Positions 1 to 5,623 of a stretch of 5,623 nucleotides of DNA are shown here, one piece after another. The DNA is taken from NCBI GenBank assembly GCA_037137455.1, contig JBAXKG010000105.1:1-5623 (forward strand). The letters run 5' to 3'. The position numbers were made by a program, and so were the translations under genes. This DNA is from CAIVAT01 sp037137455 (GTDB lineage Bacteria > Bacteroidota > Bacteroidia > Bacteroidales > FEN-979). The notes beneath the pieces were generated by a model. The model saw nothing but the letters and a program-made list of their open reading frames with translations. It was not told the DNA's origin and searched no databases. Within the stretch, counting starts at the first letter, position 1, and every line of letters starts with the position of its first letter.

Positions 1-3000
1 GAAGCAGTAGCCCTCCAGTGTGAATACCTTGCGGATCCTGTGGGATTGGATGTGCCGGCCCCCCGTCTTTCGTGGCAGATGAAGAAAGAGGTGCGCGGGG
101 CCTGGCAGACCGCGTACCGGATCATGGCTGCAACAAGCGACAGCCTGCTCCTGAAGGATACTCCTGACCTGTGGGATTCCGGTGAAATCAAATCCGGCCA
201 GTCCATCCAGATTGTTTATGCAGGCAATCCATTGCAATCCGGGATGGGTGTCAGCTGGAAGGTGCAGATACGGGATGAAAAAAACAAGGTTTCGCCCTGG
301 AGCTACATCTCTCATTGGGAAATGGGACTTTTGGCCAAAGAAGAATGGCAGGCAAAATGGATCGGCGCCCCGGAATCACAAAGATCGGGCGAGTGGAAAC
401 TTCCTGCTCCCCTTTTTAGGAAAGAGGTTGCTGTTTCCAAAAAAATAAAAAAAGCCAGGGCTTACATCAGCGGACTCGGGTATTACGAACTTTACATTAA
501 CGGAGTAAAAATCGAAGATCATGTGCTCTCCCCAAATCAAACCAATTACGACCGCCAAAAAGTTGAGAAGTGGAGTGAATCACGGATCGGGAACATGGAA
601 AGCAGGGTTCTGTATGAAACCTTTGATATTACAACTGCGATGAGATCAGGCGGTAATGCCCTCGGAATTATCCTGGGGAATGGCTGGTATATCCAGGCCG
701 ATCGCCCGAAGGACACTTCATTATGGTATGATACACCGCGCCTGATCGCTCAATTCGCGATCGAGTATGAAGATGGAAGCAAAGAACTACTGATCAGTGA
801 TGAAAGCTGGAAAACATCGGCAAGTCCGATTCTCTACAACGGACTGCACTCGGGTGAAATATATGATGCACGGATGGAGCAGAAAGGATGGAACGAAGCT
901 GGCTTTGATGATTCCAAATGGACGAATGCCGTGACTGTGCGTTCTCCCACCGGCATGCTGTGCGCACAGATTTTCCCGCCCGATCGGGTCACCCAAACGA
1001 TCAAGCCGCTTTCAGTAACCGAACGGGATAAAGGAGTATACCGGTTCGACCTGGGGAGACTATTCTCGGGCTGGGCACGGCTGAAGATTTCAGGGGCAAA
1101 AGGAACGGCAATCAAGATGCGATTCATCGAAGAGTTTGGCCCCACCTACGGTCAGACCGATACTTACATTTTAAAGGGCGAAGGAACCGAAGTATGGGAA
1201 CCCCGCTTCACCTGGCATGCTTTCCGATATGTTGATGTGTACGGGTCGCCCACTGCATTAACCCTCGAAAACATTGAAGGAAGGGTAGTAAATACCGATA
1301 TCATAAGGGCCGGAAGCTTTGAATGCTCCAATCAACTGCTGAACCAAATCCTGGAAAACTACCAGTGGACTCAATTGGGCAATGTTCACGGGGGTGTTCC
1401 GAGCGACTGCCCGCATCGCGAGCGCCGGGGATATACCGGAGATGGCCAGATCTCTGCCAGATCAGCCATTTACAATTTCGACATGTCGTCGTTCTATACA
1501 AAATGGCTGAATGACATCGGCGATGCGCAAAATCATAAAACCGGTTATGTCCCCAATACCACTCCTTACCAGGATGGCGGGGGAGGAACAGCCTGGGGAG
1601 CAGCATATATAATAATCCCATGGTATATGTACCAATATTACGGCGATAAACAGATTCTCCGCCAGCACTATTCCGGAATGAAGCACTGGATAGAATACAT
1701 GAAAGGAGCATTGAACCCCGATGGAATTCTGGCCAGCCAGGGATTGGGTGAATGGGTTCCGCCGGATATTGTTGAAATAGAACCCGACTTTGTAAACACC
1801 TGTTACTACTACTATTGCTGCCGGTTGATAGCAAAAATTGCAGCGGTTGTTGAAAACACAGGCGATGCCGGTTACTTCAATCAACTGGCCGATAAGGCAC
1901 AACAGGATATCAATACCGCTTTTTTCCATGCTGAAAAATCGAGTTATTCCGTAGGCCGGCAGGGGGCGAATATATTTCCCCTGGGTTTTGGAATTGCCTC
2001 CAAAGAAAATATTGATGCGGTATTTAACAATCTGATCAGGAATATTATTGACAACAACCAGGCTCATTTTGATACCGGGATATTGGGCACACCGCTCCTG
2101 CTTGAAGTATTAACGGAAGGCGACCGGACTGACCTGGCTTATACGCTCATGAACCAGCGCGATTTTCCTGGTTTTGGATTTATGATTGAGCAGGGAGCCA
2201 CTACTATCTGGGAAACCTTTCAGGGCGATGTGTCGCATAGTCATCCCATGTTTGGCAGCGCTTGCGAGTGGTTTTACCGGAATCTGGGCGGTATCACTCC
2301 GGATGCGGATGTTCCCGGGTTTAAACATGCTATAATCAAACCCACTCCGGTAAGCAGCCTCTCCTTTACAAATACCTCCTATCAATCTATGTATGGCGAA
2401 ATTAAAACGAACTGGAAATTTGAAGGTGATGATTATCTGCTGGATGTTACCATTCCTGCCAACACTTCGGCTACTGTTTATGTTCTCGCTATTGACAAAG
2501 GAAAGATCACAGAAAGCTGCAAATCCATATCAGTAAACCGGCATGTAAAATACCTGCGAAACGAAAAGAAATATGCCGTTTACGAGGTTGAATCCGGCGA
2601 ATATCAGTTTCGGTCGAATGGCTCCCGAAACCTGTTAAAAAACACCATTCTCTCCAATCCGATCATTCTGCCCGCGGATACTTTAGCTCAGATTAAGGAC
2701 TCGGTTTTGGTGAGAATAACCTCCGATGTTGCAGAAGCCCGAATACATTATACAACTGACAATACTGAACCAGACAGCACCTCACGGTTGTTTGAAAAAC
2801 CTTTTTACGTGTCGCAGCCAACCACTATTAAAGCAAAAGCGTTTTTAACCGGTTATGAATCAAGCTTCACCAAAACCAATTTTATCGATTTTATTAACCC
2901 CGGGATCAATGGATTAACCTATAAATACTACGAAGGTATCTGGGTTAAGATTCCCGATTTTTCAAAATTTCCCGTGATTAAAACAGGTACGGTTTATGAG

Positions 3001-3330
3001 TTTGGATTGGATAATCTCATTCCAACCAAGGATGAGTTTGCATTGTCATTCAGTGGTATGATCCGGACTAATACTGACGGGATCTATGAATTCTTCATCC
3101 AGTCGAACGATGGGACGCGCCTGTTCATCGATAATAAGGAAGTCATTGAACATGATGGTCCGCATGGTGCCGATATAGAAAAAACCGGAAAGATTTTCTT
3201 ATCAAAAGGGATGCAACCCATCAGGCTCAATTACTTTCAGGCAGGCGGGGGGTTGTATCTCCGGGTGCAATATTCCGGGCCTGGCATTGAAAAACAAGAT
3301 GTTCCGGCAATGATTTTGTTTCAGAAATAA
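1..3330 (+). CDS. GH78 alpha-L-rhamnosidase with C-terminal PA14 module (5' partial)
   Basis: The enzyme is predicted to hydrolyse terminal alpha-L-rhamnose from plant or algal glycans, acting outside the cytoplasm. The frame is open from base 1 and the first residues (LQCEYLADPVGLDVPAPRLSW) match the mature N-terminus usual in Bacteroidota GH78 enzymes. The true start and signal peptide therefore lie upstream, and the GTG at 40 is not the start. Counting codons from base 1: N-terminal beta-sandwich modules reach about residue 420; the (alpha/alpha)6 catalytic barrel carries DCPHRERRGYTGDGQ at 469-483 (likely acid E474, with D469 and D481) and TTIWETFQGD with likely general base E738; a C-terminal beta-sandwich ends near 870. 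A chitobiase C-terminal/Ig-like module (about 878-965, HYTTDNTEPDS) and a PA14 module (about 968-1109, SNDGTRLFIDNKEV) follow, probably for carbohydrate binding. No type IX secretion C-terminal domain is visible. Family assignment is firm; substrate is inferred. Confidence 0.93.
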   Translation, partial: EAVALQCEYLADPVGLDVPAPRLSWQMKKEVRGAWQTAYRIMAATSDSLLLKDTPDLWDSGEIKSGQSIQIVYAGNPLQSGMGVSWKVQIRDEKNKVSPWSYISHWEMGLLAKEEWQAKWIGAPESQRSGEWKLPAPLFRKEVAVSKKIKKARAYISGLGYYELYINGVKIEDHVLSPNQTNYDRQKVEKWSESRIGNMESRVLYETFDITTAMRSGGNALGIILGNGWYIQADRPKDTSLWYDTPRLIAQFAIEYEDGSKELLISDESWKTSASPILYNGLHSGEIYDARMEQKGWNEAGFDDSKWTNAVTVRSPTGMLCAQIFPPDRVTQTIKPLSVTERDKGVYRFDLGRLFSGWARLKISGAKGTAIKMRFIEEFGPTYGQTDTYILKGEGTEVWEPRFTWHAFRYVDVYGSPTALTLENIEGRVVNTDIIRAGSFECSNQLLNQILENYQWTQLGNVHGGVPSDCPHRERRGYTGDGQISARSAIYNFDMSSFYTKWLNDIGDAQNHKTGYVPNTTPYQDGGGGTAWGAAYIIIPWYMYQYYGDKQILRQHYSGMKHWIEYMKGALNPDGILASQGLGEWVPPDIVEIEPDFVNTCYYYYCCRLIAKIAAVVENTGDAGYFNQLADKAQQDINTAFFHAEKSSYSVGRQGANIFPLGFGIASKENIDAVFNNLIRNIIDNNQAHFDTGILGTPLLLEVLTEGDRTDLAYTLMNQRDFPGFGFMIEQGATTIWETFQGDVSHSHPMFGSACEWFYRNLGGITPDADVPGFKHAIIKPTPVSSLSFTNTSYQSMYGEIKTNWKFEGDDYLLDVTIPANTSATVYVLAIDKGKITESCKSISVNRHVKYLRNEKKYAVYEVESGEYQFRSNGSRNLLKNTILSNPIILPADTLAQIKDSVLVRITSDVAEARIHYTTDNTEPDSTSRLFEKPFYVSQPTTIKAKAFLTGYESSFTKTNFIDFINPGINGLTYKYYEGIWVKIPDFSKFPVIKTGTVYEFGLDNLIPTKDEFALSFSGMIRTNTDGIYEFFIQSNDGTRLFIDNKEVIEHDGPHGADIEKTGKIFLSKGMQPIRLNYFQAGGGLYLRVQYSGPGIEKQDVPAMILFQK

Positions 3331-3344
3331 AGCGGAGATTTAAC

Positions 3345-3384
3345 CACAAAGTTCACAAAGGGAATTCACACAAAGCTCACAAAG
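3345..3384. repeat. CACAAAG short repeat cluster
   Basis: Four exact CACAAAG heptamers start at 3345, 3354, 3369 and 3378. The spacing is 9, 15 and 9 bp, so the block reads as two copies of a 24-bp unit, each holding two heptamers. It fills most of the 64-bp gap between the rhamnosidase stop and the GxxExxY start codon. From general familiarity, similar CACAAAG-rich leaders often precede GxxExxY genes in Bacteroidota and other phyla. Its function is unknown; it could be a regulatory leader or a dispersal footprint of the small gene. Confidence 0.8.
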
Positions 3385-3394
3385 AATATAAACT

Positions 3395-3742
3395 ATGACG
3401 GAAAACGAAATTGCAAATAAAGCAATTGGTATGGCAATCGAGATTCATAAACTCCTCGGACCAGGGTTGCTCGAAAGTGCCTATAAAGAATGTCTGTTTT
3501 ACAAGATCAGAAAGTCTGGACTGTGGGTGGAAAAAGAAAAACCTATGCCTCTGATTTTTGAAGAAGTAAAACTTGATTGCGGGTACAGGATTGATTTGCT
3601 GATTGAACAGAAACTGGTAATCGAATTAAAAAGTGTTGATGCGTTAAATGAGTTCGGTATAAAAACTCGCGAAGCTTCAAGATGCCAGGGTTTGAAAATT
3701 CGAAAAATAGTTACAACAATTCCGATAGATTCCAAAAGTTGA
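3395..3742 (+). CDS. GxxExxY protein (PDDEXK_3-type), C-terminus replaced
   Basis: This small protein of the GxxExxY family (PD-(D/E)XK nuclease-like fold) has no established cellular role. The ATG at 3395 gives the expected N-terminus. The signature G24-LL-E27-SA-Y30 is present, followed by the nuclease-like residues D67 (in YRIDLL) and E77-L-K79. Family members usually continue after the VDALNE segment (81-86) with a conserved AQ.LTYLKL...GLLINFN stretch. Here that is replaced by an unrelated 29-residue tail, and I see no trace of the missing part in the other two frames just downstream. The ORF is 115 aa, slightly shorter than is usual. Its last 66 bp overlap the transposase ORF on the other strand. 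It lies 64 bp behind the rhamnosidase but is unlikely to be functionally linked to it. It is probably a damaged, non-functional gene whose start is intact. Confidence 0.75.
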   Translation: MTENEIANKAIGMAIEIHKLLGPGLLESAYKECLFYKIRKSGLWVEKEKPMPLIFEEVKLDCGYRIDLLIEQKLVIELKSVDALNEFGIKTREASRCQGLKIRKIVTTIPIDSKS

Positions 3743-5395
3743 ATGTCGGATGCGAAATTTGATCATTACTGATATTATTGGTCGGCAATTTAGCTTATAT
3801 TTCATTAAAAATGGAGCTATTTTCGAAAATAGATTATTAAATAGGTCATATTCAATAATATACCTATATATTCTTCCGAAATTAATCGCAATTCCCGAAT
3901 TAAAAGCAAAAAGACTCGTTTTAAATAGTCCTCTGACTTTTGTTTTTCCGTTTTGCGTTCTTGATTTAAATTCTTTCATCAACGCTTCAACATTTGGTCT
4001 GAGCTTTCGGCGTTCTTTAGGAATATTTTTGATATTGCTATTACGTTTGCCAAGTAGATAATTCTCATGGCCAAAATAGTATCTCCCGTTTTCTTTAAAA
4101 ATCTGGCATTGTTCTTTTAATGGACAATCATTGCAGATATGGGTATCAAAATTGACTTTATACCGCTGTTTTGTCGGAGTCGATTCAGCTTTTTGGCCAG
4201 GACATTCAACTGTGTATACATCAGGCGATTGACTTATTTGTTCAATTTTTTTCTCTATCTCACTTTCGCGGCCCCTAACAGCAGTGGTGATCTGTGTTAT
4301 TTTTAAAGCTTCCAGTTTTTTGTCGTTTTCTTCACTGCCATAACCACCATCGGTGTGCAATTCATTTAAGTCGGGGGTCTTCTCTACAATTATGTCTATC
4401 CGATCGCTTAATATTTGTGTATCGTCAATGTTGTTGGGGTTTACAGCAATGTCGGTAATCAATTGTATCAGATTTTTCGGATTTGCTGTTTCGGTACCAT
4501 TTATCGTGTATCCTTTGCTTTGTTGCTCTTTCTTTTTGCGATAAGTTGCATCCAGATCATCGGGTGATTGCAACATTCCGCTATGGAGTTCCTCAGCCGG
4601 TTTCGGGCTAATTTCCTGATTAACAACTACGAAATGCTCCTGGAAAACCCGCTTGAAATTGACAAATTCTTTCGTCTTCTGATACCGGGGTTGCTCACTT
4701 ACCAGAGAATGTACAGCGTAGTACACTTTGCCCAATTTCTCCAGTTCACGTGGCAAATCATCTGATTTCAGCCCGTAAACATATTTGCCCGATCCCGTTT
4801 TCAGATATCCCTCCAACTGCTCCACGATTTGCTTTTTATCGGTTTCTTCCAGTATCTTTTCCAATCTTATCAGTACTTCTATCAATAATTGGATCCGGGA
4901 GTATTTCCGGATATTGGATGAAACCAACGTAGAATCTGTTCTTTGAATGTCCGTTTTTAATGATAATTGCTCTAATTGTTTAGCGGTTAAACTATCAAAA
5001 ACATTCTCGATTAAATTGATACCTGTTAACTTTTCGTGCTCCAACATCCGGTTTTGAAAATTGAAAAGTGTTGCTCTTGAAAACGGCACTTCGCTAATGC
5101 GTTCAAGACCTAATGCAATTTTGTAACGGAGGTCAAACATCACGCTCTCCATCAACTCGTCAAAACTAATCCCTTTGAGTTCCTTTAAAATCAAGGCTGA
5201 AACCAAAATATTAACTGCAACATTCGGACGGCTGGCTTTTTTTGAATATAGAGGTCTGAAATTATTCTCAATGATATTTTTTAGGATCAGGTTGTAAAAC
5301 CATTTCTCTTTGGAATTGCCCAGCAAATCCTGCTGCATTTTGCAAAGCTCCATTTCAAAACTGAATAATCCCGGCTGGCTGTTTGATTTAAACAT
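3677..5395 (-). CDS. IS1182-family DDE transposase
   Basis: This is the transposase of an insertion sequence. The 572-aa frame starts with MFKSNSQPGLFSFE, an N-terminus typical of Bacteroidota members. A DUF772-like N-terminal region spans about 30-120 (RPNVAVNILVSALILKELKG; PFSRATLFNFQNRM). The likely catalytic triad is D154 (RTDSTLV), D349 (HTDGGYGS) and E470 (RPNVEALMKEF). A cysteine cluster (C398, then C421-x2-C424-x5-C430) precedes the third acidic residue, as in DDE_Tnp_1_6 domains. The end motif SGIAINFGRIYRYI is at 500-513. No frameshift or internal stop is visible, so the enzyme may be active. The last residues (FRIRHSTFGIYRNC and onward) look like translated flanking DNA, and the frame overlaps the GxxExxY ORF. 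The start is supported by a promoter about 26 bp upstream. Base composition is more AT-rich than the rhamnosidase. Confidence 0.93.
   Translation of the reverse strand: MFKSNSQPGLFSFEMELCKMQQDLLGNSKEKWFYNLILKNIIENNFRPLYSKKASRPNVAVNILVSALILKELKGISFDELMESVMFDLRYKIALGLERISEVPFSRATLFNFQNRMLEHEKLTGINLIENVFDSLTAKQLEQLSLKTDIQRTDSTLVSSNIRKYSRIQLLIEVLIRLEKILEETDKKQIVEQLEGYLKTGSGKYVYGLKSDDLPRELEKLGKVYYAVHSLVSEQPRYQKTKEFVNFKRVFQEHFVVVNQEISPKPAEELHSGMLQSPDDLDATYRKKKEQQSKGYTINGTETANPKNLIQLITDIAVNPNNIDDTQILSDRIDIIVEKTPDLNELHTDGGYGSEENDKKLEALKITQITTAVRGRESEIEKKIEQISQSPDVYTVECPGQKAESTPTKQRYKVNFDTHICNDCPLKEQCQIFKENGRYYFGHENYLLGKRNSNIKNIPKERRKLRPNVEALMKEFKSRTQNGKTKVRGLFKTSLFAFNSGIAINFGRIYRYIIEYDLFNNLFSKIAPFLMKYKLNCRPIISVMIKFRIRHSTFGIYRNCCNYFSNFQTLAS
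3758..3783 (+). repeat. Putative left terminal inverted repeat of the IS
   Basis: Aligned without gaps to the reverse complement of 5480-5505, it matches at 15 of 26 positions. Matches include TTTG at the tip and an unbroken CTGATA (3769-3774). The match is degenerate and could be partly chance in AT-rich DNA. Confidence 0.35.
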
Positions 5396-5406
5396 GTTTT
5401 CTGTGT

Positions 5407-5429
5407 TTATCTTTCGTTATCAAAGATAA
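5407..5429. promoter_or_regulatory. Inverted repeat over the transposase -7 element (possible operator or hairpin)
   Basis: TTATCTTT (5407-5414) and AAAGATAA (5422-5429) are perfect 8-bp inverted copies separated by 7 bp. One arm contains the -7 element and the other covers the predicted transcription start. The site could be an autoregulatory operator. The function is inferred from position alone. Confidence 0.45.
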
Positions 5430-5452
5430 TCACTATAGTATTGATTACCAAA
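5421..5452 (-). promoter_or_regulatory. Transposase promoter (Bacteroidota -33/-7 type)
   Basis: On the minus strand TTTG (5452-5449) is followed after 20 bp by TATCTTTG (5428-5421), a perfect fit to the Bacteroidota TTTG...TAnnTTTG promoter. Transcription would start near 5414, giving a leader of about 20 nt before the ATG at 5395. The leader is A-rich and shows no Shine-Dalgarno sequence, which is normal in this phylum. Confidence 0.7.
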
Positions 5453-5458
5453 TATTTG

Positions 5459-5474
5459 TGTTCCACGTGGAACA
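5459..5474. promoter_or_regulatory. parS: parS-like palindrome (candidate ParB-binding site)
   Basis: The 16 bases TGTTCCACGTGGAACA form a perfect palindrome around CACGTG. They match the bacterial parS consensus TGTTNCACGTGAAACA except at one arm position, and equal the fully symmetric CC/GG variant known from chromosomal parS sites. The site lies 7 bp upstream of the transposase -33 element and about 64 bp from its start codon. Whether it belongs to the IS or the host chromosome depends on the unproven IS boundary; my estimate puts it inside. Sequence identity to parS is strong, in vivo function is inferred. Confidence 0.65.
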
Positions 5475-5479
5475 ATTTA

Positions 5480-5505
5480 GAGCCTGATTATCAGCCACTT
5501 ACAAA
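5480..5505 (-). repeat. Putative right terminal inverted repeat of the IS
   Basis: This is the partner of the left repeat. On the + strand it contains the exact 11-bp palindrome CTGATTATCAG (5484-5494) followed by the tip sequence CCACTTACAAA. The internal palindrome could be a transposase-binding or hairpin-forming site. The boundary is inferred. Confidence 0.35.
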
Positions 5506-5507
5506 AT

Positions 5508-5565
5508 TGTTAATAAATTTTTAATTCATTGTTATACAGCATGTTACAAATACGACTTATTAACA
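5508..5565. other. AT-rich region with two inverted DnaA-box-like sequences
   Basis: TGTTAATAA (5508-5516) and TTATTAACA (5557-5565) are exact reverse complements. Each differs at one position from the DnaA-box consensus TTATNCACA. Between them lie TTATACAGC and a strongly AT-rich stretch. Such elements occur at origins and ahead of dnaA, but also arise by chance in AT-rich intergenic DNA. No replication gene is visible in the window. Confidence 0.3.
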
Positions 5566-5566
5566 G

Positions 5567-5596
5567 TTTGAAAGGTGAAATAAACCCCTAATTTTG
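5567..5596 (+). promoter_or_regulatory. Rightward Bacteroidota-type promoter at the window edge
   Basis: TTTG (5567-5570) is followed after 18 bp by TAATTTTG (5589-5596), a good TAnnTTTG match. Transcription would start near 5603 and run out of the window. The last bases (CAT at 5621-5623) could lead directly into an ATG, but the gene itself is not visible. The upstream TTATTAACA box ends 1 bp before the -33 element, so a protein bound there could control this promoter. Confidence 0.55.
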
Positions 5597-5623
5597 CTTG
5601 TTACCTTTTTAGACTGGACTCAT

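Larger units (their letters stand above)
3760..5503 (-). mobile_element. IS1182-family insertion sequence (boundaries tentative)
   Basis: The element is certain from its transposase; the ends are proposed from sequence inspection only. The left tip TGATCATTACTGATATTATT and the inverted right tip TGTAAGTGGCTGATAATCAG share TG ends and an aligned CTGATA core. They are flanked by a 5-bp direct repeat AAATT (3755-3759 and 5504-5508), which could be a target-site duplication. The resulting length of about 1.74 kb suits the family. The weak terminal repeats and AT-rich setting mean the true ends may differ by tens of bases. With these limits the parS-like palindrome and the transposase promoter are inside the IS, and the transposase stop codon is outside. 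Confidence 0.5.

Noticed and set aside
40..42. GTG at 40 as start of the rhamnosidase
   Set aside because: The frame is open upstream to base 1 and the upstream residues match the conserved GH78 N-terminus, so the gene begins outside the window.
1301..2067. Long minus-strand open frames opposite the rhamnosidase
   Set aside because: They show no family motifs, overlap the well-supported GH78 catalytic domain and have no promoter; they are shadows of the plus-strand gene.
3331..3394. Intrinsic terminator after the rhamnosidase
   Set aside because: No GC-rich hairpin followed by a T-run is visible; the space is filled by the CACAAAG repeats.
3697..3760. Near-repeats of ATTCGAAAA / ATTCCGATAG / ATTCCAAAAG
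   Set aside because: Imperfect, without fixed spacing; judged AT-rich intergenic drift rather than a repeat array or CRISPR.
3750..4932. Plus-strand open frames opposite the transposase
   Set aside because: Their sequences are antisense translations of conserved transposase motifs with no recognisable family features.
3786..5480. Direct repeat CAATTTAG at 3786-3793 and 5473-5480 as an alternative target-site duplication
   Set aside because: The left copy lies inside the transposase coding frame, the adjacent bases show no inverted-repeat tips, and an 8-bp match is not rare in AT-rich DNA.
5541..5591. 17-codon ATG frame (MLQIRLINS...) in the right intergenic region
   Set aside because: Very short, overlaps the promoter and box elements, and has no coding signature.

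Overview
The window looks like a piece of a Bacteroidota (Bacteroidetes) genome. Three things point that way. Two candidate promoters fit the phylum-specific TTTG / TAnnTTTG pattern. A small GxxExxY (PDDEXK_3) gene follows a run of CACAAAG repeats. The rest is a large multidomain polysaccharide-degrading enzyme next to an IS1182-type transposase of a type common in this phylum. The species cannot be named; a plant- or algal-polysaccharide degrader is a reasonable inference.

Layout. Positions 1-3330 (+) hold most of a GH78 alpha-L-rhamnosidase whose start lies outside the window; its C-terminus carries a chitobiase-C-like/Ig-like module and a PA14 module. After 64 bp of spacer containing four CACAAAG repeats comes a small (+) ORF (3395-3742). 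It begins as a normal GxxExxY protein but loses the family sequence after about residue 86. Next is an insertion sequence with a 572-codon IS1182-family transposase on the minus strand (3677-5395). The transposase has its own well-formed promoter. The last 120 bp (about 5504-5623) are non-coding and contain a second Bacteroidota-type promoter reading rightwards out of the window, plus two oppositely oriented TTATTAACA boxes that resemble DnaA boxes.

Main points of interest. (1) A perfect 16-bp palindrome TGTTCCACGTGGAACA at 5459-5474 matches the chromosomal ParB-binding site parS. It sits just upstream of the transposase promoter and, on my best boundary estimate, inside the IS. (2) The IS has no obvious strong terminal repeats. 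A degenerate pair with a shared CTGATA core, TG...CA tips and a flanking 5-bp AAATT repeat gives a candidate element of 3760-5503. If so, the transposase reading frame runs about 27 codons beyond the IS into host DNA. (3) The GxxExxY gene was already altered at about 3653, left of the IS end, so the IS insertion itself may not have caused the truncation.

The genes do not form an obvious pathway. The rhamnosidase is probably part of a glycan-degradation locus extending leftwards. The GxxExxY gene and IS are accessory insertions behind it, and the right edge leads into another transcription unit. I see no RNA genes, CRISPR arrays or convincing intrinsic terminators. The parS-like palindrome is the strongest candidate for something not routinely described.
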